DNA of 64,000 nucleotides from Paraburkholderia sediminicola (GTDB lineage Bacteria > Pseudomonadota > Gammaproteobacteria > Burkholderiales > Burkholderiaceae): assembly GCF_902859805.1 (NCBI RefSeq), contig NZ_CADIKC010000018.1, positions 49,299 through 113,298 of the forward strand. The letters run 5' to 3'. Within the stretch, counting starts at the first letter, position 1. Every line of letters begins with the position of its first letter. Below the pieces are notes generated by a model. It had not been told where the DNA came from, did not search any database, and was given only the letters and a program-made list of their open reading frames with translations. A program made the translations under genes and the position numbers. Positions 8,948-17,758 of this stretch are shown one piece after another.

Positions 8948-10273
8948 ATGCGCGCGCCCGATTTTGTCATTGGCTTCCTTACACTCCCCCTTGCGGCGTG
9001 CGCGCTCGGTCCGGGAGCAACGACAGATACGGGCTTCGGCCCGAGTCCGGCATTAGCCGCCCCGCAGTCGTCCTTACCGCCAACAGTCAATATCGCGCCT
9101 GTCGCCCAGCGCGCAGCCAATACGAAACCGACTGCACCAGCAGGATTCACAGTTACGGCATTTGCGCAAGGACTGGAACACCCGCGCTGGCTGTACACGC
9201 TGCCGAATGGCGACGTACTGGTTGCCGAAAGCGATGCGCCCAAGGAGCATGACGAAGGAAGCGGCGTGTTCGGGTGGATCAGACGGCAGGTGATGAAACG
9301 TGCTGGGGCTGGCGTGCCCAGTCCGGACCGGATTGTACTGTTACGCGATGCAAACGGCAGTGGCATCGCAGCGACACAAACGGTGTTTCTGAAAAACCTT
9401 CATTCGCCATTCGGCATGGCGCTAATCGGGGATCAACTTTATATTGCTGACTCGGACGCGCTGCTTCGCTTTCCCTATCGAACGGGCGAAACCACGCTGA
9501 GTTCGCCGGGCGTAAAAATAGCGGACCTGCCAGCCGGACCGATCAATCACCACTGGACCAAAAACATCCTCGCCGATCGCGACGGCAAGCATCTTTACGT
9601 GACGGTGGGATCGAACAGCAACGCGGGCGAGAACGGCGTAGCCGCGGAAGACGGCCGCGGCCGGATTCTCGAGTTCGATGTCGCCACGGGAAGCCTGCGC
9701 CCCTTCGCGACTGGCTTGCGCAATCCCAATGGCCTCTCGTGGCAGCCGGAAAGCGGCGCGTTGTGGACCACGGTCAACGAACGCGACGACCTGGGCAATA
9801 ACCTTGTGCCGGATTACATGACAGCAGTACGTGACGGAGCGTTTTACGGCTTCCCCTATAGCTACTATGGACGGCACATCGACACGCGAGTCAAACCGCA
9901 GCGCCCGGATCTGGTTGCGCAAGCGATCACTCCCGATTACGCACTGGGCAATCACACGGCGTCGCTCGGACTGGTCTTTTACACGGCGCGGCTATTTCCC
10001 AAACACTATTGGGGCGGCGCATTCGTCGGTCAGCATGGATCGTGGAATCGCAAGCCGTATAGCGGCTACAAGGTCGTGTTCGTGCCATTTGCGAACGGGC
10101 AACCCGTCACCGCGCCGGAAGATTTCGTCACTGGCTTTCTCACTGCGGGCGGATATGCGGAAGGGAGACCGGTTGGCGTCGCAATCGACCATAGGGGGGC
10201 ATTGCTGGTGGCCGACGACGTTGGCAATGCCGTCTGGCGTGTAGCCCCTGCCGACGCAGCCAGTCGGCAATGA
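8948..10273 (+). CDS. sorbosone dehydrogenase-like PQQ-type beta-propeller lipoprotein
   Basis: A 441-residue protein of the glucose/sorbosone dehydrogenase (GSDH, YliI-like) beta-propeller family. The N-terminus MRAPDFVIGFLTLPLAACA is a lipoprotein signal with lipobox LAAC, so it should be anchored on the periplasmic side of a membrane. Propeller signatures include FAQGLEHPRWLYTLPNGDVLVAES near residue 75, TGLRNPNGLSWQPESGALWTTVNERD near 255 and AFVGQHGSWNRKPYSGYKVVFVPF near 360. Family members are soluble aldose or sorbosone dehydrogenases needing PQQ, but the substrate here is not readable and no PQQ genes are nearby. The ATG at 8948 has only a weak GGAA upstream. The gene stands alone with non-coding sequence on both sides. 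Confidence 0.87.
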   Translation: MRAPDFVIGFLTLPLAACALGPGATTDTGFGPSPALAAPQSSLPPTVNIAPVAQRAANTKPTAPAGFTVTAFAQGLEHPRWLYTLPNGDVLVAESDAPKEHDEGSGVFGWIRRQVMKRAGAGVPSPDRIVLLRDANGSGIAATQTVFLKNLHSPFGMALIGDQLYIADSDALLRFPYRTGETTLSSPGVKIADLPAGPINHHWTKNILADRDGKHLYVTVGSNSNAGENGVAAEDGRGRILEFDVATGSLRPFATGLRNPNGLSWQPESGALWTTVNERDDLGNNLVPDYMTAVRDGAFYGFPYSYYGRHIDTRVKPQRPDLVAQAITPDYALGNHTASLGLVFYTARLFPKHYWGGAFVGQHGSWNRKPYSGYKVVFVPFANGQPVTAPEDFVTGFLTAGGYAEGRPVGVAIDHRGALLVADDVGNAVWRVAPADAASRQ

Positions 10274-10702
10274 ATGCCGCCGCGGCTTGCTTGCGTGCCC
10301 ACCCTTCCGTCGGTCATGGCTCGCCGCAGGCGCGACGGTGTGAAGCCTGAACGTTCGATCAATCCGAGCTGCACAGCGCGCACCGGTGCCCCTGGATAGC
10401 CAATGAGAAGACCGGCCGGGTTGACGCTGCTTAACGTATATGCGGTGTTTCCGCAATTTTAAAGATTGGAGTGCTTTTGATTTGAATCCTGGTATGGACT
10501 CGTCCGGCGAGGGCAACGCAGATTTCGCAATGCCGCATCACCCATGTATCGTGCGCCCCCGCGGAAGCTGTCCATGCAAAACTACCGGACAAAAAATTTC
10601 CGACGTGACCGTCGACGTCTGCGTCGGCGAAAAAGTCGCGGTACGTCGAGGAACACGTCGCTGCGAGGGTAAGTAAGGATGGGACTTCCGATCATCCAAA
10701 GG
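10274..10702. other. intergenic region with no recognisable gene
   Basis: A 429-bp stretch between the dehydrogenase and a small minus-strand gene. A 78-codon frame on the plus strand (10440-10676) has no ribosome binding site and no family resemblance. I see no repeat or RNA structure that stands out. Confidence 0.4.
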
Positions 10703-10948
10703 TCAACTTCGCGACAACGCGCCAGGCAGCACCAATTCGTTCCATACGTAACTCGTCCCCGCGCGCTGGTTGAGCCACAGTCGGCCTGCGGCCGTCATAT
10801 TGATGACGCCGCCGGTGCGCGACTCGTACGCAAGCCCGAGAGTCAATAGTTCGTTGGTCATGGTGCGCGAAATCTCCGATTCGGAATCAGGAATTCGATC
10901 GAGCGATTTGAGAGCCTGGACAGTTTCGGCCGAGAGTTGGATATACAT
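10703..10948 (-). CDS. small hypothetical protein, 81 residues
   Basis: A short soluble protein beginning MYIQLSAETVQALKSLDRIP and ending in VWNELVLPGALSRS. The ATG at 10948 is preceded by a strong AGGAGG ribosome binding site with good spacing, and the composition is normal for a protein, so it is probably real. The middle (MTNELLTLGLAYESRTGGVINMTAAGRLWLNQRAG is the relevant stretch, residues about 30-65) looks like a small winged-helix-type fold, but this is only an impression and no family was recognised. It sits alone in a gene-poor stretch. Confidence 0.55.
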   Translation of the reverse strand: MYIQLSAETVQALKSLDRIPDSESEISRTMTNELLTLGLAYESRTGGVINMTAAGRLWLNQRAGTSYVWNELVLPGALSRS

Positions 10949-11241
10949 GGTGGCCTCCTGAAGCTGAGATCATCATGGCCCGGATGAAATTCTCCCGTCT
11001 GTACGGTGGCGTCTACTTGGTCGCCCCTTCGTGAAATCGCGTAGTCGCGGGCAGTAAAGGCTCGCTGGGAACAGCGCCTCTCTGGGATCGCGTCCGATTG
11101 TTTCCGCAGCCGCCTCGTCTGAACGTATTGAGCGGCTGATGAATGCGTTTGATGTCGACCAGCCACGTGCGGAAGGGAATAGTCGGGTTGAGCAGGTCGT
11201 TGCGATTGACGCAGTTCGGAACGACGACTGGAGACACGGCT
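10949..11241. other. intergenic stretch, possible coding remnant
   Basis: The minus strand reads from about 11210 to 11016 in one frame through LLNPTIPFRTWLVDIKRIHQ, which looks protein-like but has no start signal and matches no family I know. It may be a remnant of a lost gene. Nothing else is visible. Confidence 0.25.
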
Positions 11242-11640
11242 ATGCGTAAGCTCGGCCACGCTGCATGTACGACCCTGTGCGTCGGCGCGACCCTCACTGC
11301 GGCGCAGACGCCACCGTCGCCACCAACCGCCAGTGCGCCGCCGGCACGGATGCCGACCGACATTCCTTATGGCACGTCGATTGGCATAGATGCCGCGAAC
11401 AGGGTATTTTCAGCGGCCGAAGCCTTGGCAAAGAGACACAACTGAAAAATGAACATTGCCGTGGTCGATATGCACGGCGACCGGGTCGCATTCGAACGCA
11501 TGACCGTGCGCACCTTGCATCAATAGCGGTCTCACGGGCAACGCACGCACGGCCGCCAGGTTCCGTCGCGAAACGCGCGTCTTCTACAATCAATTTGAAA
11601 GCGGGCACGCTTACTTCTTGCCAGACGACCACTTCAACCT
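11242..11640 (+). pseudogene. broken GlcG/HbpS-type heme-binding protein gene
   Basis: The reading frame starts at ATG 11242 with a GGAG upstream and a signal peptide (MRKLGHAACTTLCVGATLTAAQ), then runs into the family core MPTDIPYGTSIGIDAANRVFSAAEALAKRHN. An in-frame TGA at about 11443 replaces the usual Trp. The same frame then continues with KMNIAVVDMHGDRVAFERM, the next conserved block of the DUF336/GlcG family. After that the family pattern (HLASIAVS, then ARTAARFRRETRVFY) is spread over other frames, which indicates at least two frameshifts, and the C-terminal third is missing. The gene is therefore decayed by a nonsense mutation, frameshifts and truncation. It abuts a truncated methyltransferase-like gene on the other strand. 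Confidence 0.75.
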
Positions 11641-12183
11641 ACCGTGACGTCCGACCGCGCATGCGGTCGCACACGATAACTCGAGTGCTACTACACGGGC
11701 TGCCGGAAAGTTGAACCAGATGATTTCAGACGTCAACTGGATGAAGCCGTTCGTAAGATGACGCAACGGGCCGGAGAGCGCATAAGTGAACTGGACTATC
11801 AGCGTTCCCACTGGCAGTACTGCGCGCCAATGCTCGACAATTGCGTGGGATTCGGCATAAGGCAAGGAACGCAGCGGCACACCGGAAACAACGGCGTCAA
11901 CTGGCGTGTCTGCCGGCAAAAAGTCGCCAAGGTTACCGGCGTCACCCTGAACAATTCTGAGTCGGGGGAATCTGGAACGCAGATGTGTGGCCAGAGCGGC
12001 AGAACGCTCGATGATGAGCAGACGATCCGCGCGGATACCGTGGTGGATCGATTGCCGAGACGCTCGTAATAAAGTCTTCGAATCCACAAGCGAGACATTC
12101 GACAAGCAAACCGTCGAACTCGGTGCCGCAGCACTGGCAAGTGAGGCGGTGAACCTCCCCCGCAGCAAGGACTTCCCAACCAT
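11611..12183 (-). pseudogene. truncated SAM-dependent (phospholipid N-) methyltransferase
   Basis: The translated middle part (GIRADRLLIIERSAALATHL, then FPRLRIVQGDAGNLGDFLP, DAVVSGVPLRSLPYAESHAI and the block ending SEIIWFNFPAARV) matches the class I methyltransferases related to bacterial phospholipid N-methyltransferase. The N-terminal SAM-binding motif I that should precede it is absent. The N-terminal 45 residues and the last 25 or so residues are unlike the family. The gene is therefore a fragment. Its 5' part overlaps in another frame with the zinc-ribbon ORF ending at 11942, so an old junction probably lies near 12060-12100. Confidence 0.65.
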
Positions 12184-12244
12184 CTTCCATTGGGACGCGG
12201 CACTTGGGGCAAAGAAACCCCAGTTCGGATATTACGTTTGACAT
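11942..12244 (-). CDS. zinc-ribbon small ORF, probably a relic fused out of frame
   Basis: A 100-codon ORF whose first 60 residues hold three Cys pairs: FLCPKCRVPMEDGW, then LTCQCCGTEF, then VECLACGFEDF. This looks like a rubredoxin-like or zinc-ribbon module. The rest (after about residue 62) is the methyltransferase fragment read in the wrong frame, so the ORF has lost its original C-terminus. There is no good ribosome binding site. It may be the 5' end of an old gene joined to the truncated methyltransferase, or a separate small zinc-binding protein whose stop was lost. I cannot name a family. Confidence 0.4.
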   Translation of the reverse strand: MSNVISELGFLCPKCRVPMEDGWEVLAAGEVHRLTCQCCGTEFDGLLVECLACGFEDFITSVSAIDPPRYPRGSSAHHRAFCRSGHTSAFQIPPTQNCSG

Positions 12245-12919
12245 GTTCGAAAGCTTTATGAAACAAATCGCTTTGCGACAAGTAACAATTTAGCTTAGCA
12301 CTTTGCGATTTCGTCTGTGCAAATCGCGTGGACAACGTCGAACCGAGCGCTCACCAAGTCCTTCTTCTCGATGGCTCACAACGGTCCGGCCAGTAGACGA
12401 AAGATCTCGGTCCCATCAGCGGTACCGACGTTGAAGCTTGGCTTGCCTGGCCACAGAGAATCGCAAGAGAATGACCCCATTTCTTAAAATGAAAGTATGA
12501 AAAGTCAGCTTTCCGGAGAGACTTCGGAAGAATCTGGGTTAACATCCGGATTTTTTGCGTATACGAGTGCGTATATTTCGCGCGGCAAGCAATATTTTTT
12601 CATTTTAATTTATACACTTACACCAGCCATTCGAGTCCTCTCCTGGCCCCGCGCAGAGCAGCTCCCGTTACCGGGCAGCCGAGCTAGACCGTGGCCGCAT
12701 TCGGTGCGATACCGAATTGTTCCTCGAGGATCTTCTTGGCGAATCTGACAAAAGAAGCTTGCTGGCTCCCCCGGCGAGATTAGCCCGTGTCGCCAGGGCA
12801 CCACAACTGGCTCGCAACGCTCGATATCCGCGACTTGAGCGAGCCGGACCTTGAAAGCGTCGCAGCAGACAGCAGTAACGTCCTGCGGGTAAATGGCGGG
12901 TAAAAATGAAAATTTTCAC
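12245..12919. other. decayed AT-richer intergenic region
   Basis: A 675-bp stretch with no convincing gene. Part of it (about 12480-12620) is clearly richer in A+T than its surroundings and contains the near direct repeat TGCGTATACGAG / TGCGTATATTTC around 12556-12579. On the minus strand, about 12693-12775, a short frame ends with FAKKILEEQFGIAPNAATV and a stop, which looks like the C-terminus of a lost protein. No insertion-sequence ends were recognised. Confidence 0.35.
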
Positions 12920-13261
12920 TCAACAATGTGCCATTAAGTCCCAAGCAGCAAGGCTGTGCGCGATGTTGAGTTGGTCCTCAACAACAACTATCATCTGGTG
13001 CATCATGATTTGCCGCATGTGCCTTGGTTTGCGATTCGGAAGGTTTATGAAACGTCCCGGCAGCAGTACATAGAGCGCTCGGGAGAGTTTCTTGTACACG
13101 GTTACAGCGAATGGTTCACGCGATATGGACTCACTGCGGTGGCGCATCCAGTGGCTGGCGGTAGCTCCGATCGCTTCCAAGAAGATCCGCCAGCTTCCAT
13201 CGGTTTGGCAGGTAAATTGCAGGAAAAATTCATGGTAGTTGTCCGTGACGGAGCTCGCCAT
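12920..13261 (-). CDS. doubtful hypothetical ORF, 113 residues
   Basis: Begins at an ATG with AGGTGAG a few bases upstream; a GTG at 13270 is an alternative start. The first half (NYHEFFLQFTCQTDGSWRIF and following) reads like a small regulatory or hypothetical protein, while the last 40 residues look random. No family was recognised. The opposite strand is also open over 119 codons, so this is uncertain. It lies in the decayed 10-14 kb stretch. Confidence 0.28.
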   Translation of the reverse strand: MASSVTDNYHEFFLQFTCQTDGSWRIFLEAIGATASHWMRHRSESISREPFAVTVYKKLSRALYVLLPGRFINLPNRKPRHMRQIMMHQMIVVVEDQLNIAHSLAAWDLMAHC

Positions 13262-13270
13262 GAAACTCAC

Positions 13271-13912
13271 CTATCCGCTCCTGCTGAACGCGAAACCACA
13301 AGCCAAGTCGCGTAGTTAGCGGAGATATCTGCAGTTGCTGCAGAAGATCCAAAGCAGAATGTAGAAACGAGTCACACAGCACCGGCGACGGAGATCTCGC
13401 GGGATCATCGCGCTACCGCCCTCGCCATTCCCCCAGTACTCCGTCTGCGTCGTCGAGGATCGTCATGGCCTTGTCCATGACCGGCAATCAGGGCATCACT
13501 TCGAACAGCAACTGATTCTCGGCGCTGGCTTCCCTCCTGTCCCGCACTGTCCTTTTGTACTCCAACGTATCTCCAGACAGAAAGAGATACACGCGCTTAC
13601 ACACAACTGACTTTCGGACACAAGCGGGATACACTCATCTGCTCAAATACGCCCATCGCTAGCAGAACAGCGCACCTCAAAAACTGGGCTTGCTTCGGAT
13701 ATCAGGTTGCTACCGCACTATCGGTTGGATGTGTTCTTCGTGCCGGGCCATTTTGTAACGATGGCCGCTCAATGGATCACATTTATAACCGATGGCTGAC
13801 TGTCGGAGAGCCCTGGAGGTCACATCCGTGCAACTGCCATGACACGGCCCGGCGATTTCAGGCCAAGCCAATCGAAACTTTTCCCGTTGGGGATCAAATA
13901 GTCAGAACGCAA
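13271..13912. other. intergenic region with no recognisable gene
   Basis: About 640 bp with no protein-like frame and no RNA gene that I can recognise. It should hold the promoter of the exported protein that follows. The in-frame extension of that protein upstream to 13772 lacks a ribosome binding site and precedes a clear signal peptide, so it is left out. Confidence 0.4.
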
Positions 13913-14386
13913 ATGAACATGCTGATCAAGACGCTTGCCGCAGTCGCGGCTAGTACCGTGCTCGCAACGACCGCCTTCGCCCAGAGCACAGGGGCGGTCG
14001 GCGTGGCCTCACCGTACGTCGCCATCGATAACGAACCCCCACCCAAACTGATTGTGGATCCCACGCCGCTTCCCGCAGGATTGGCCCACGGCATCGTCTG
14101 GATCCAATATCGGCTGGAGAACGTGCATATCGTACCGGTGTTCGGGGCAGCCGCGCTCAACGTGTCTCCACGAATCGGGCATCTGCACGTACATATCGAC
14201 GATCTGCCCTGGGGTTGGGTAGAAGCGAATGACGTCAATACAATCAGCGTGGCAGGTCTGCCACCCGGTCAGCACAAGATGCTTGTCGAGTTAGTCGACG
14301 CTCAACACCACGTATTCGCTGGGTGCGCTGAGTGCAGGCAGACGGTGACGTTCACGGTCCCAGAGGGCACGCCTCACTCACACTGA
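13913..14386 (+). CDS. exported DUF6130-like protein
   Basis: A 157-residue protein with a Sec signal peptide (MNMLIKTLAAVAASTVLATTAFAQ, cleavage after AFA). The mature part contains RIGHLHVHIDDLPWGWVEAN, then GLPPGQHKMLVELVDAQHHVF, and ends with TVTFTVPEGTPHSH. This pattern resembles the DUF6130 family of small periplasmic beta-sandwich proteins of unknown function, and the His-rich motifs could bind metal, which is only inference. The starts at 13913 and 13919 are both possible. An in-frame extension to 13772 would bury the signal peptide and is rejected. Gene neighbours give no functional clue. Confidence 0.72.
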   Translation: MNMLIKTLAAVAASTVLATTAFAQSTGAVGVASPYVAIDNEPPPKLIVDPTPLPAGLAHGIVWIQYRLENVHIVPVFGAAALNVSPRIGHLHVHIDDLPWGWVEANDVNTISVAGLPPGQHKMLVELVDAQHHVFAGCAECRQTVTFTVPEGTPHSH

Positions 14387-14798
14387 AGGCGATGACAAGA
14401 GCCTCTCCGTTAGTCCGTCGCGAATGACGTCCGACGCCCGAATACCAGGAGCGTCGGCACGCGACACGCGTCCGTCTATGACCCTTCTGCCGCGCTGAGC
14501 TGTCATCTGGATGGCGGGGGCTGCGCCCACGCGAATGTCGCGTTGTGGCCGCACCAAGACGGATGACCACCGTCACAGTTCACCCCCGAAGAGACGTTCG
14601 TGGCTTCCGAAAACGGTCGTTGGATCCGGCGAACGAACGGTCGCTTCCCTTCTCGTTCGCATCGCTGGATGGCCACGGTCGATGTTCATGTAACGCTGAA
14701 CTGCGCACGTCAACGGTATAAAACTGTCGGCCAACAGGTTCATTGAACGTTAAACCGACGGTGCACATTAACAGTAGCCCAGTACACTCCAGCGCTTT
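14387..14798. other. intergenic region, possibly containing a dispersed non-coding repeat
   Basis: A 412-bp stretch without a convincing gene. The part from about 14580 to 14760 has the look of an intergenic sequence that recurs in Burkholderiales genomes (blocks such as CGAACGGTCGCTTCCC and TGAACGTTAAACCGACGGTG). This is from memory and cannot be confirmed from one window. Confidence 0.3.
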
Positions 14799-15137
14799 CT
14801 ACTGAGGTGGGGGTGGATTCAAAAGCTTGCTCAACGGTTTCAGTGGGCCTATTGGGAGGAGCGAGAATGTCATTAAGTGCGCTTTCCCCAATGGAAGTGC
14901 CTCAAGCATTTCATGCGCCTGATTTACGTCCGTAACGTTCAGGATGAACGCCACCCCGGCCTGGTCTTGCAGTGAATACCACTGGTCAATCTTGCCCTCG
15001 AGGTAGAGCTGCGCCGTCTCGCGAACTTCGGTCGAAAGAATGTGTTGGACAAGTTGCATGTCCGTGCCCGGCGGAAAGGTGCCAATCGCCAATATCTTCG
15101 TGGTTGGCGTGGTTGGCATCGGGGTGATTTGCGACAT
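14799..15137 (-). CDS. small alpha/beta-barrel-like protein (muconolactone isomerase/YciI-like fold)
   Basis: A 112-residue soluble protein starting MSQITPMPTTPTTKILAIG. The pattern of an N-terminal strand (KILAIGTFPPGTD), a long helix with LSTEVRETAQLYLEGKID, then strands WYSLQDQAGVAFIL and a helix AHEMLEALPL resembles the dimeric alpha/beta-barrel proteins related to muconolactone isomerase and YciI. A function cannot be assigned. The start at 15137 has a GGAG at good spacing; the extension to 15164 is less likely. It is the last gene of the minus-strand catabolic cluster, 147 bp after the epoxide hydrolase stop. Confidence 0.62.
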   Translation of the reverse strand: MSQITPMPTTPTTKILAIGTFPPGTDMQLVQHILSTEVRETAQLYLEGKIDQWYSLQDQAGVAFILNVTDVNQAHEMLEALPLGKAHLMTFSLLPIGPLKPLSKLLNPPPPQ

Positions 15138-15284
15138 GGAAACTCCAGCAGAAATGATCAGCACAGAGGCTGTTGCTTACGAAATTGGACAAGCAAAGTT
15201 ACCGAAACGAGCCAGGCTCGCGACCTCAGGAATCTGATGAAGGCTAGCCACAAGAGATAGGAGGCCGGAGCCTCCTCCGCCCCG

Positions 15285-16637
15285 TTACGTGCGCAGCGGT
15301 CTCAGACCCGCTCGAACCTCTTCCACAAACAACCTCGGCTGCTCCCACGCCGCAAAATGACCGCCTTTTTCGGGTCGGTTGTAGTAAATGAGGTTGTGAT
15401 ACGCCTGCTCCGACCAACTCTGCGGAGCCTGATAATTCTCACCGGGAAAGGCACTCACGGCAGCCGGGACGGAGACGTCGGCGGCAGCATAAAAGTTGAA
15501 GTGAGATTCCCAATAGAAGCGAGCCGCGGAAACCCCTGTATTCGTCAACCAGTAAAGCGTGATGTCGTCGAGAACGTCGTCTCGTGTCACGTCGCCCGCA
15601 GAGTGTCCGTTGATCGTGCGCCCGAACACCGCTGAGGTGAGTGCCGCTGCGGGTTGGCCGTAACCGTCCGGGTGATCCAGCAGCCAGCTTGCCAATGCAA
15701 CGGGTGAGTCCGCCAGTCCGTAAAGGGTTTGCGGACGCGTGCCCTGCTCCAATGCGTAGGCGCGCCGCTTGGACAGGGCGCTGAGTTGGTCATACGCGAG
15801 TCTTTCGTCAGCCGACAGGCTTGCTGGCGCGGGATCGCCGACTTGAAGTGCCTTTGCGATCGCTGGTGGAACCGTCGCGGGGAAGTTGACATGAATACCA
15901 ATTAACTCCGGCGGGGCCTGCTTGGCCATCACGTTGGCCACAATGCCGCCGAGATCGCCGCCTTGCGCCGCGAATTTCGCATAGCCCAGGCGCTTCATCA
16001 TCACGACCCAGGCACGTGCGGTGCGTTCCGGACCCCAGCCGACTTCTCTAGGCTTGCCCGAAAATCCATAACCCGGTAACGACGGAATCACTAGATGGAA
16101 TGCATCCGATGCGCTCGCGCCATACGCGGTCGGATTGACCAACGGATCGATGATCTTGAGTTGCTCGATGACGGAGCCGGGCCATCCGTGCGTGACCACG
16201 AGCGGCATCGCGTTTTCATGCTTTGAACGGACGTGGATGAAATGGATGTCCACGCCGTCGATCTCAGTCACGAAATTCGGCAGCGCGTTCAGCTTCGCCT
16301 CAACCTTGCGCCAGTCGTAATCGGTCGACCAATGACGCGCGAGTTCCTGAATCATCGCGAGCGGCACGCCTTGCGAGTCATCGGTGACTACCTCCCGATC
16401 CGGCCATCTCGTCGCCTTGATGCGTCGCCGCAAGTCGGTCAGTTGCGACTCGGGCACATGGATACGAAGCGGACGAACAGCGGTCTTGTCGGCACCTGTC
16501 GACGAGGCAGCGTCAGTGATGGCTTGATTCGTCTGCGCGAACGCGAGCTGACTTAGGGAGCCGGCAGCAACGGCTGCCGCTGCCACGCCAACAAAGCGAC
16601 GGCGCGATGGTGATTGGGGAAAGGTGTTGTCTGACAT
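15285..16637 (-). CDS. Tat-exported epoxide hydrolase (EHN plus alpha/beta hydrolase)
   Basis: A 450-residue hydrolase that should open epoxides to diols. The N-terminus has a twin-arginine signal (SRRRFVGVAAAAVAAG, then LAFAQT), so the folded enzyme should reach the periplasm. Next comes the epoxide-hydrolase N-terminal domain (about 55-165; PLRIHVPESQLTDLRRRIKA). The alpha/beta-hydrolase core has oxyanion motif HGWPGS near residue 150, nucleophile Asp in QGGDLGGIVAN near 220, and the catalytic His in EKGGHFAAWEQP near 430. The match to the juvenile-hormone-type bacterial epoxide hydrolases is good, although the natural substrate is unknown. It follows the NmrA-like gene by 100 bp. The reverse-strand gap contains GCGTGATCTCACGC, a small inverted repeat. 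Confidence 0.9.
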   Translation of the reverse strand: MSDNTFPQSPSRRRFVGVAAAAVAAGSLSQLAFAQTNQAITDAASSTGADKTAVRPLRIHVPESQLTDLRRRIKATRWPDREVVTDDSQGVPLAMIQELARHWSTDYDWRKVEAKLNALPNFVTEIDGVDIHFIHVRSKHENAMPLVVTHGWPGSVIEQLKIIDPLVNPTAYGASASDAFHLVIPSLPGYGFSGKPREVGWGPERTARAWVVMMKRLGYAKFAAQGGDLGGIVANVMAKQAPPELIGIHVNFPATVPPAIAKALQVGDPAPASLSADERLAYDQLSALSKRRAYALEQGTRPQTLYGLADSPVALASWLLDHPDGYGQPAAALTSAVFGRTINGHSAGDVTRDDVLDDITLYWLTNTGVSAARFYWESHFNFYAAADVSVPAAVSAFPGENYQAPQSWSEQAYHNLIYYNRPEKGGHFAAWEQPRLFVEEVRAGLRPLRT

Positions 16638-16737
16638 AGGTTTTTCGACTGGCGATGGGCCAGGTCCTCGGTTAGTAGCTGCGTGATCTCACGCGCTAAC
16701 GATTGCAATAAGCCGGCGTCTGCAGAAGACGAAGGCA

Positions 16738-17673
16738 TCAAATGGTCGTTTCACCGCGAGTGAACTCAGCGGCGTGGAGCGTCACGAATTCGTGCATGTT
16801 CGTCGGTGCCTTACCGGTGAGCTTGAACAGATCGTCCGTCATGCGGTCGTATCTTCCCTGCGTGTGAAGTTCAGCCATCACGGCGAGGTGATCGACAAGA
16901 TGCGTTGGCACGCCCACTTCCCGGAGCGTGTTGGTCCACGCAGAAAGCGGCACGTCGCGGTAATGGATCGTCCGGCCGAGCGCGTCGGAAAAAGCGCGCG
17001 CATAGTGTTCGAGATCAGCAGACTCGGGCCCCGTCAGGTTATAGACATGGCCGATGTGCGGCGCCGGATCGTCGAGGATGACGGATACGGCACGCGCCAC
17101 ATCGACAGCAGAGATCGGCGAAGTGCGGCTGCTACCTAGCGGTAACACCAGTTCATCGCGATCACGCACGCCTGCGTCGGCAAGACGCAGAAAGAAGCCT
17201 TCGAGAAAGACCGTAGGCCGCACCGTGACGACCGGCAGCCCCGACCATGCCAGGACCTGCTCGGCAAGCCAGTGCAGCTTGTGCTGAGGACTATTTGTGG
17301 TCTCCGTGATGCTCATTTCCGTGACCGTCATCTGCGACATGTTCACGAGGGCTTCGATGCCATGGTGACGCGCCACTGCAGCGACGTTGACCGCGGCTTC
17401 CAGGTAATTCGCCGAGATCGACATGCCGAAATAAATGCGCGAGCACCCTTCGATCGCACGATGCATCGAGGTGAGATCAGTCAGATCGCCCAGCACAACC
17501 TCGGCGCCGAGCCGACGCAATTCTTCCGCGCGTTTATCCTCACGACGAACCAGAGCGCGCACCTTATGTCCCTTGGCGAGGAGCATTTCGGTGACATTGC
17601 GGCCGATGCCACCAATCGCGCCGGCGGCTCCCGTGACCAGAATCGGCCGATCCTGTGTAGTTTGAATCTTCAT
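16738..17673 (-). CDS. NmrA-like NAD(P)-binding protein
   Basis: A 311-residue atypical short-chain dehydrogenase fold of the NmrA type. The Rossmann nucleotide motif is LVTGAAGAIGGIGRNVTEML near residue 13, followed by KVRALVRREDKRAEEL, then GDLTDLTSMHRAIEGC. The strand VVTVRPTVFLEGFF near residue 155 and SPISAVDVARAVSVILDDP near 200 are typical of NmrA/HSCARG and quinone-oxidoreductase 2 (QorB) relatives. It could be a quinone reductase, an epimerase-like enzyme or a redox sensor. The start at 17673 (MKIQTT) is chosen for the GAAGAGG ribosome binding site. An in-frame extension to 17721 would run over the TGCATATGCA palindrome at 17709-17718. Confidence 0.82.
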   Translation of the reverse strand: MKIQTTQDRPILVTGAAGAIGGIGRNVTEMLLAKGHKVRALVRREDKRAEELRRLGAEVVLGDLTDLTSMHRAIEGCSRIYFGMSISANYLEAAVNVAAVARHHGIEALVNMSQMTVTEMSITETTNSPQHKLHWLAEQVLAWSGLPVVTVRPTVFLEGFFLRLADAGVRDRDELVLPLGSSRTSPISAVDVARAVSVILDDPAPHIGHVYNLTGPESADLEHYARAFSDALGRTIHYRDVPLSAWTNTLREVGVPTHLVDHLAVMAELHTQGRYDRMTDDLFKLTGKAPTNMHEFVTLHAAEFTRGETTI

Positions 17674-17708
17674 ATCTTTAACCTCTTCGATAAGTACCCA
17701 TGCATTTA

Positions 17709-17718
17709 TGCATATGCA
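17709..17718. promoter_or_regulatory. palindrome TGCATATGCA upstream of the NmrA-like gene
   Basis: A perfect 10-bp palindrome 36 bp upstream of the NmrA-like start. The same palindrome, extended to 12 bp, lies upstream of the nitrilase gene. Both genes are downstream of the MarR gene in one cluster, so this is a candidate MarR operator. Confidence 0.45.
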
Positions 17719-17758
17719 CACTTAAGGACGAAATGAATCCCGCGGAGTGGCTGTCGGA

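Noticed and set aside
10440..10676. 78-codon plus-strand ORF
   Set aside because: No ribosome binding site, no family resemblance and poor composition; treated as non-coding.
12497..12748. 83-codon plus-strand ORF in the AT-rich part of the decayed region
   Set aside because: Composition changes from AT-rich to Arg/Pro-rich with no domain and no start signal.
13271..13912. Possible tRNA or small RNA gene in the long gap
   Set aside because: No cloverleaf or terminator with T run could be found by eye.
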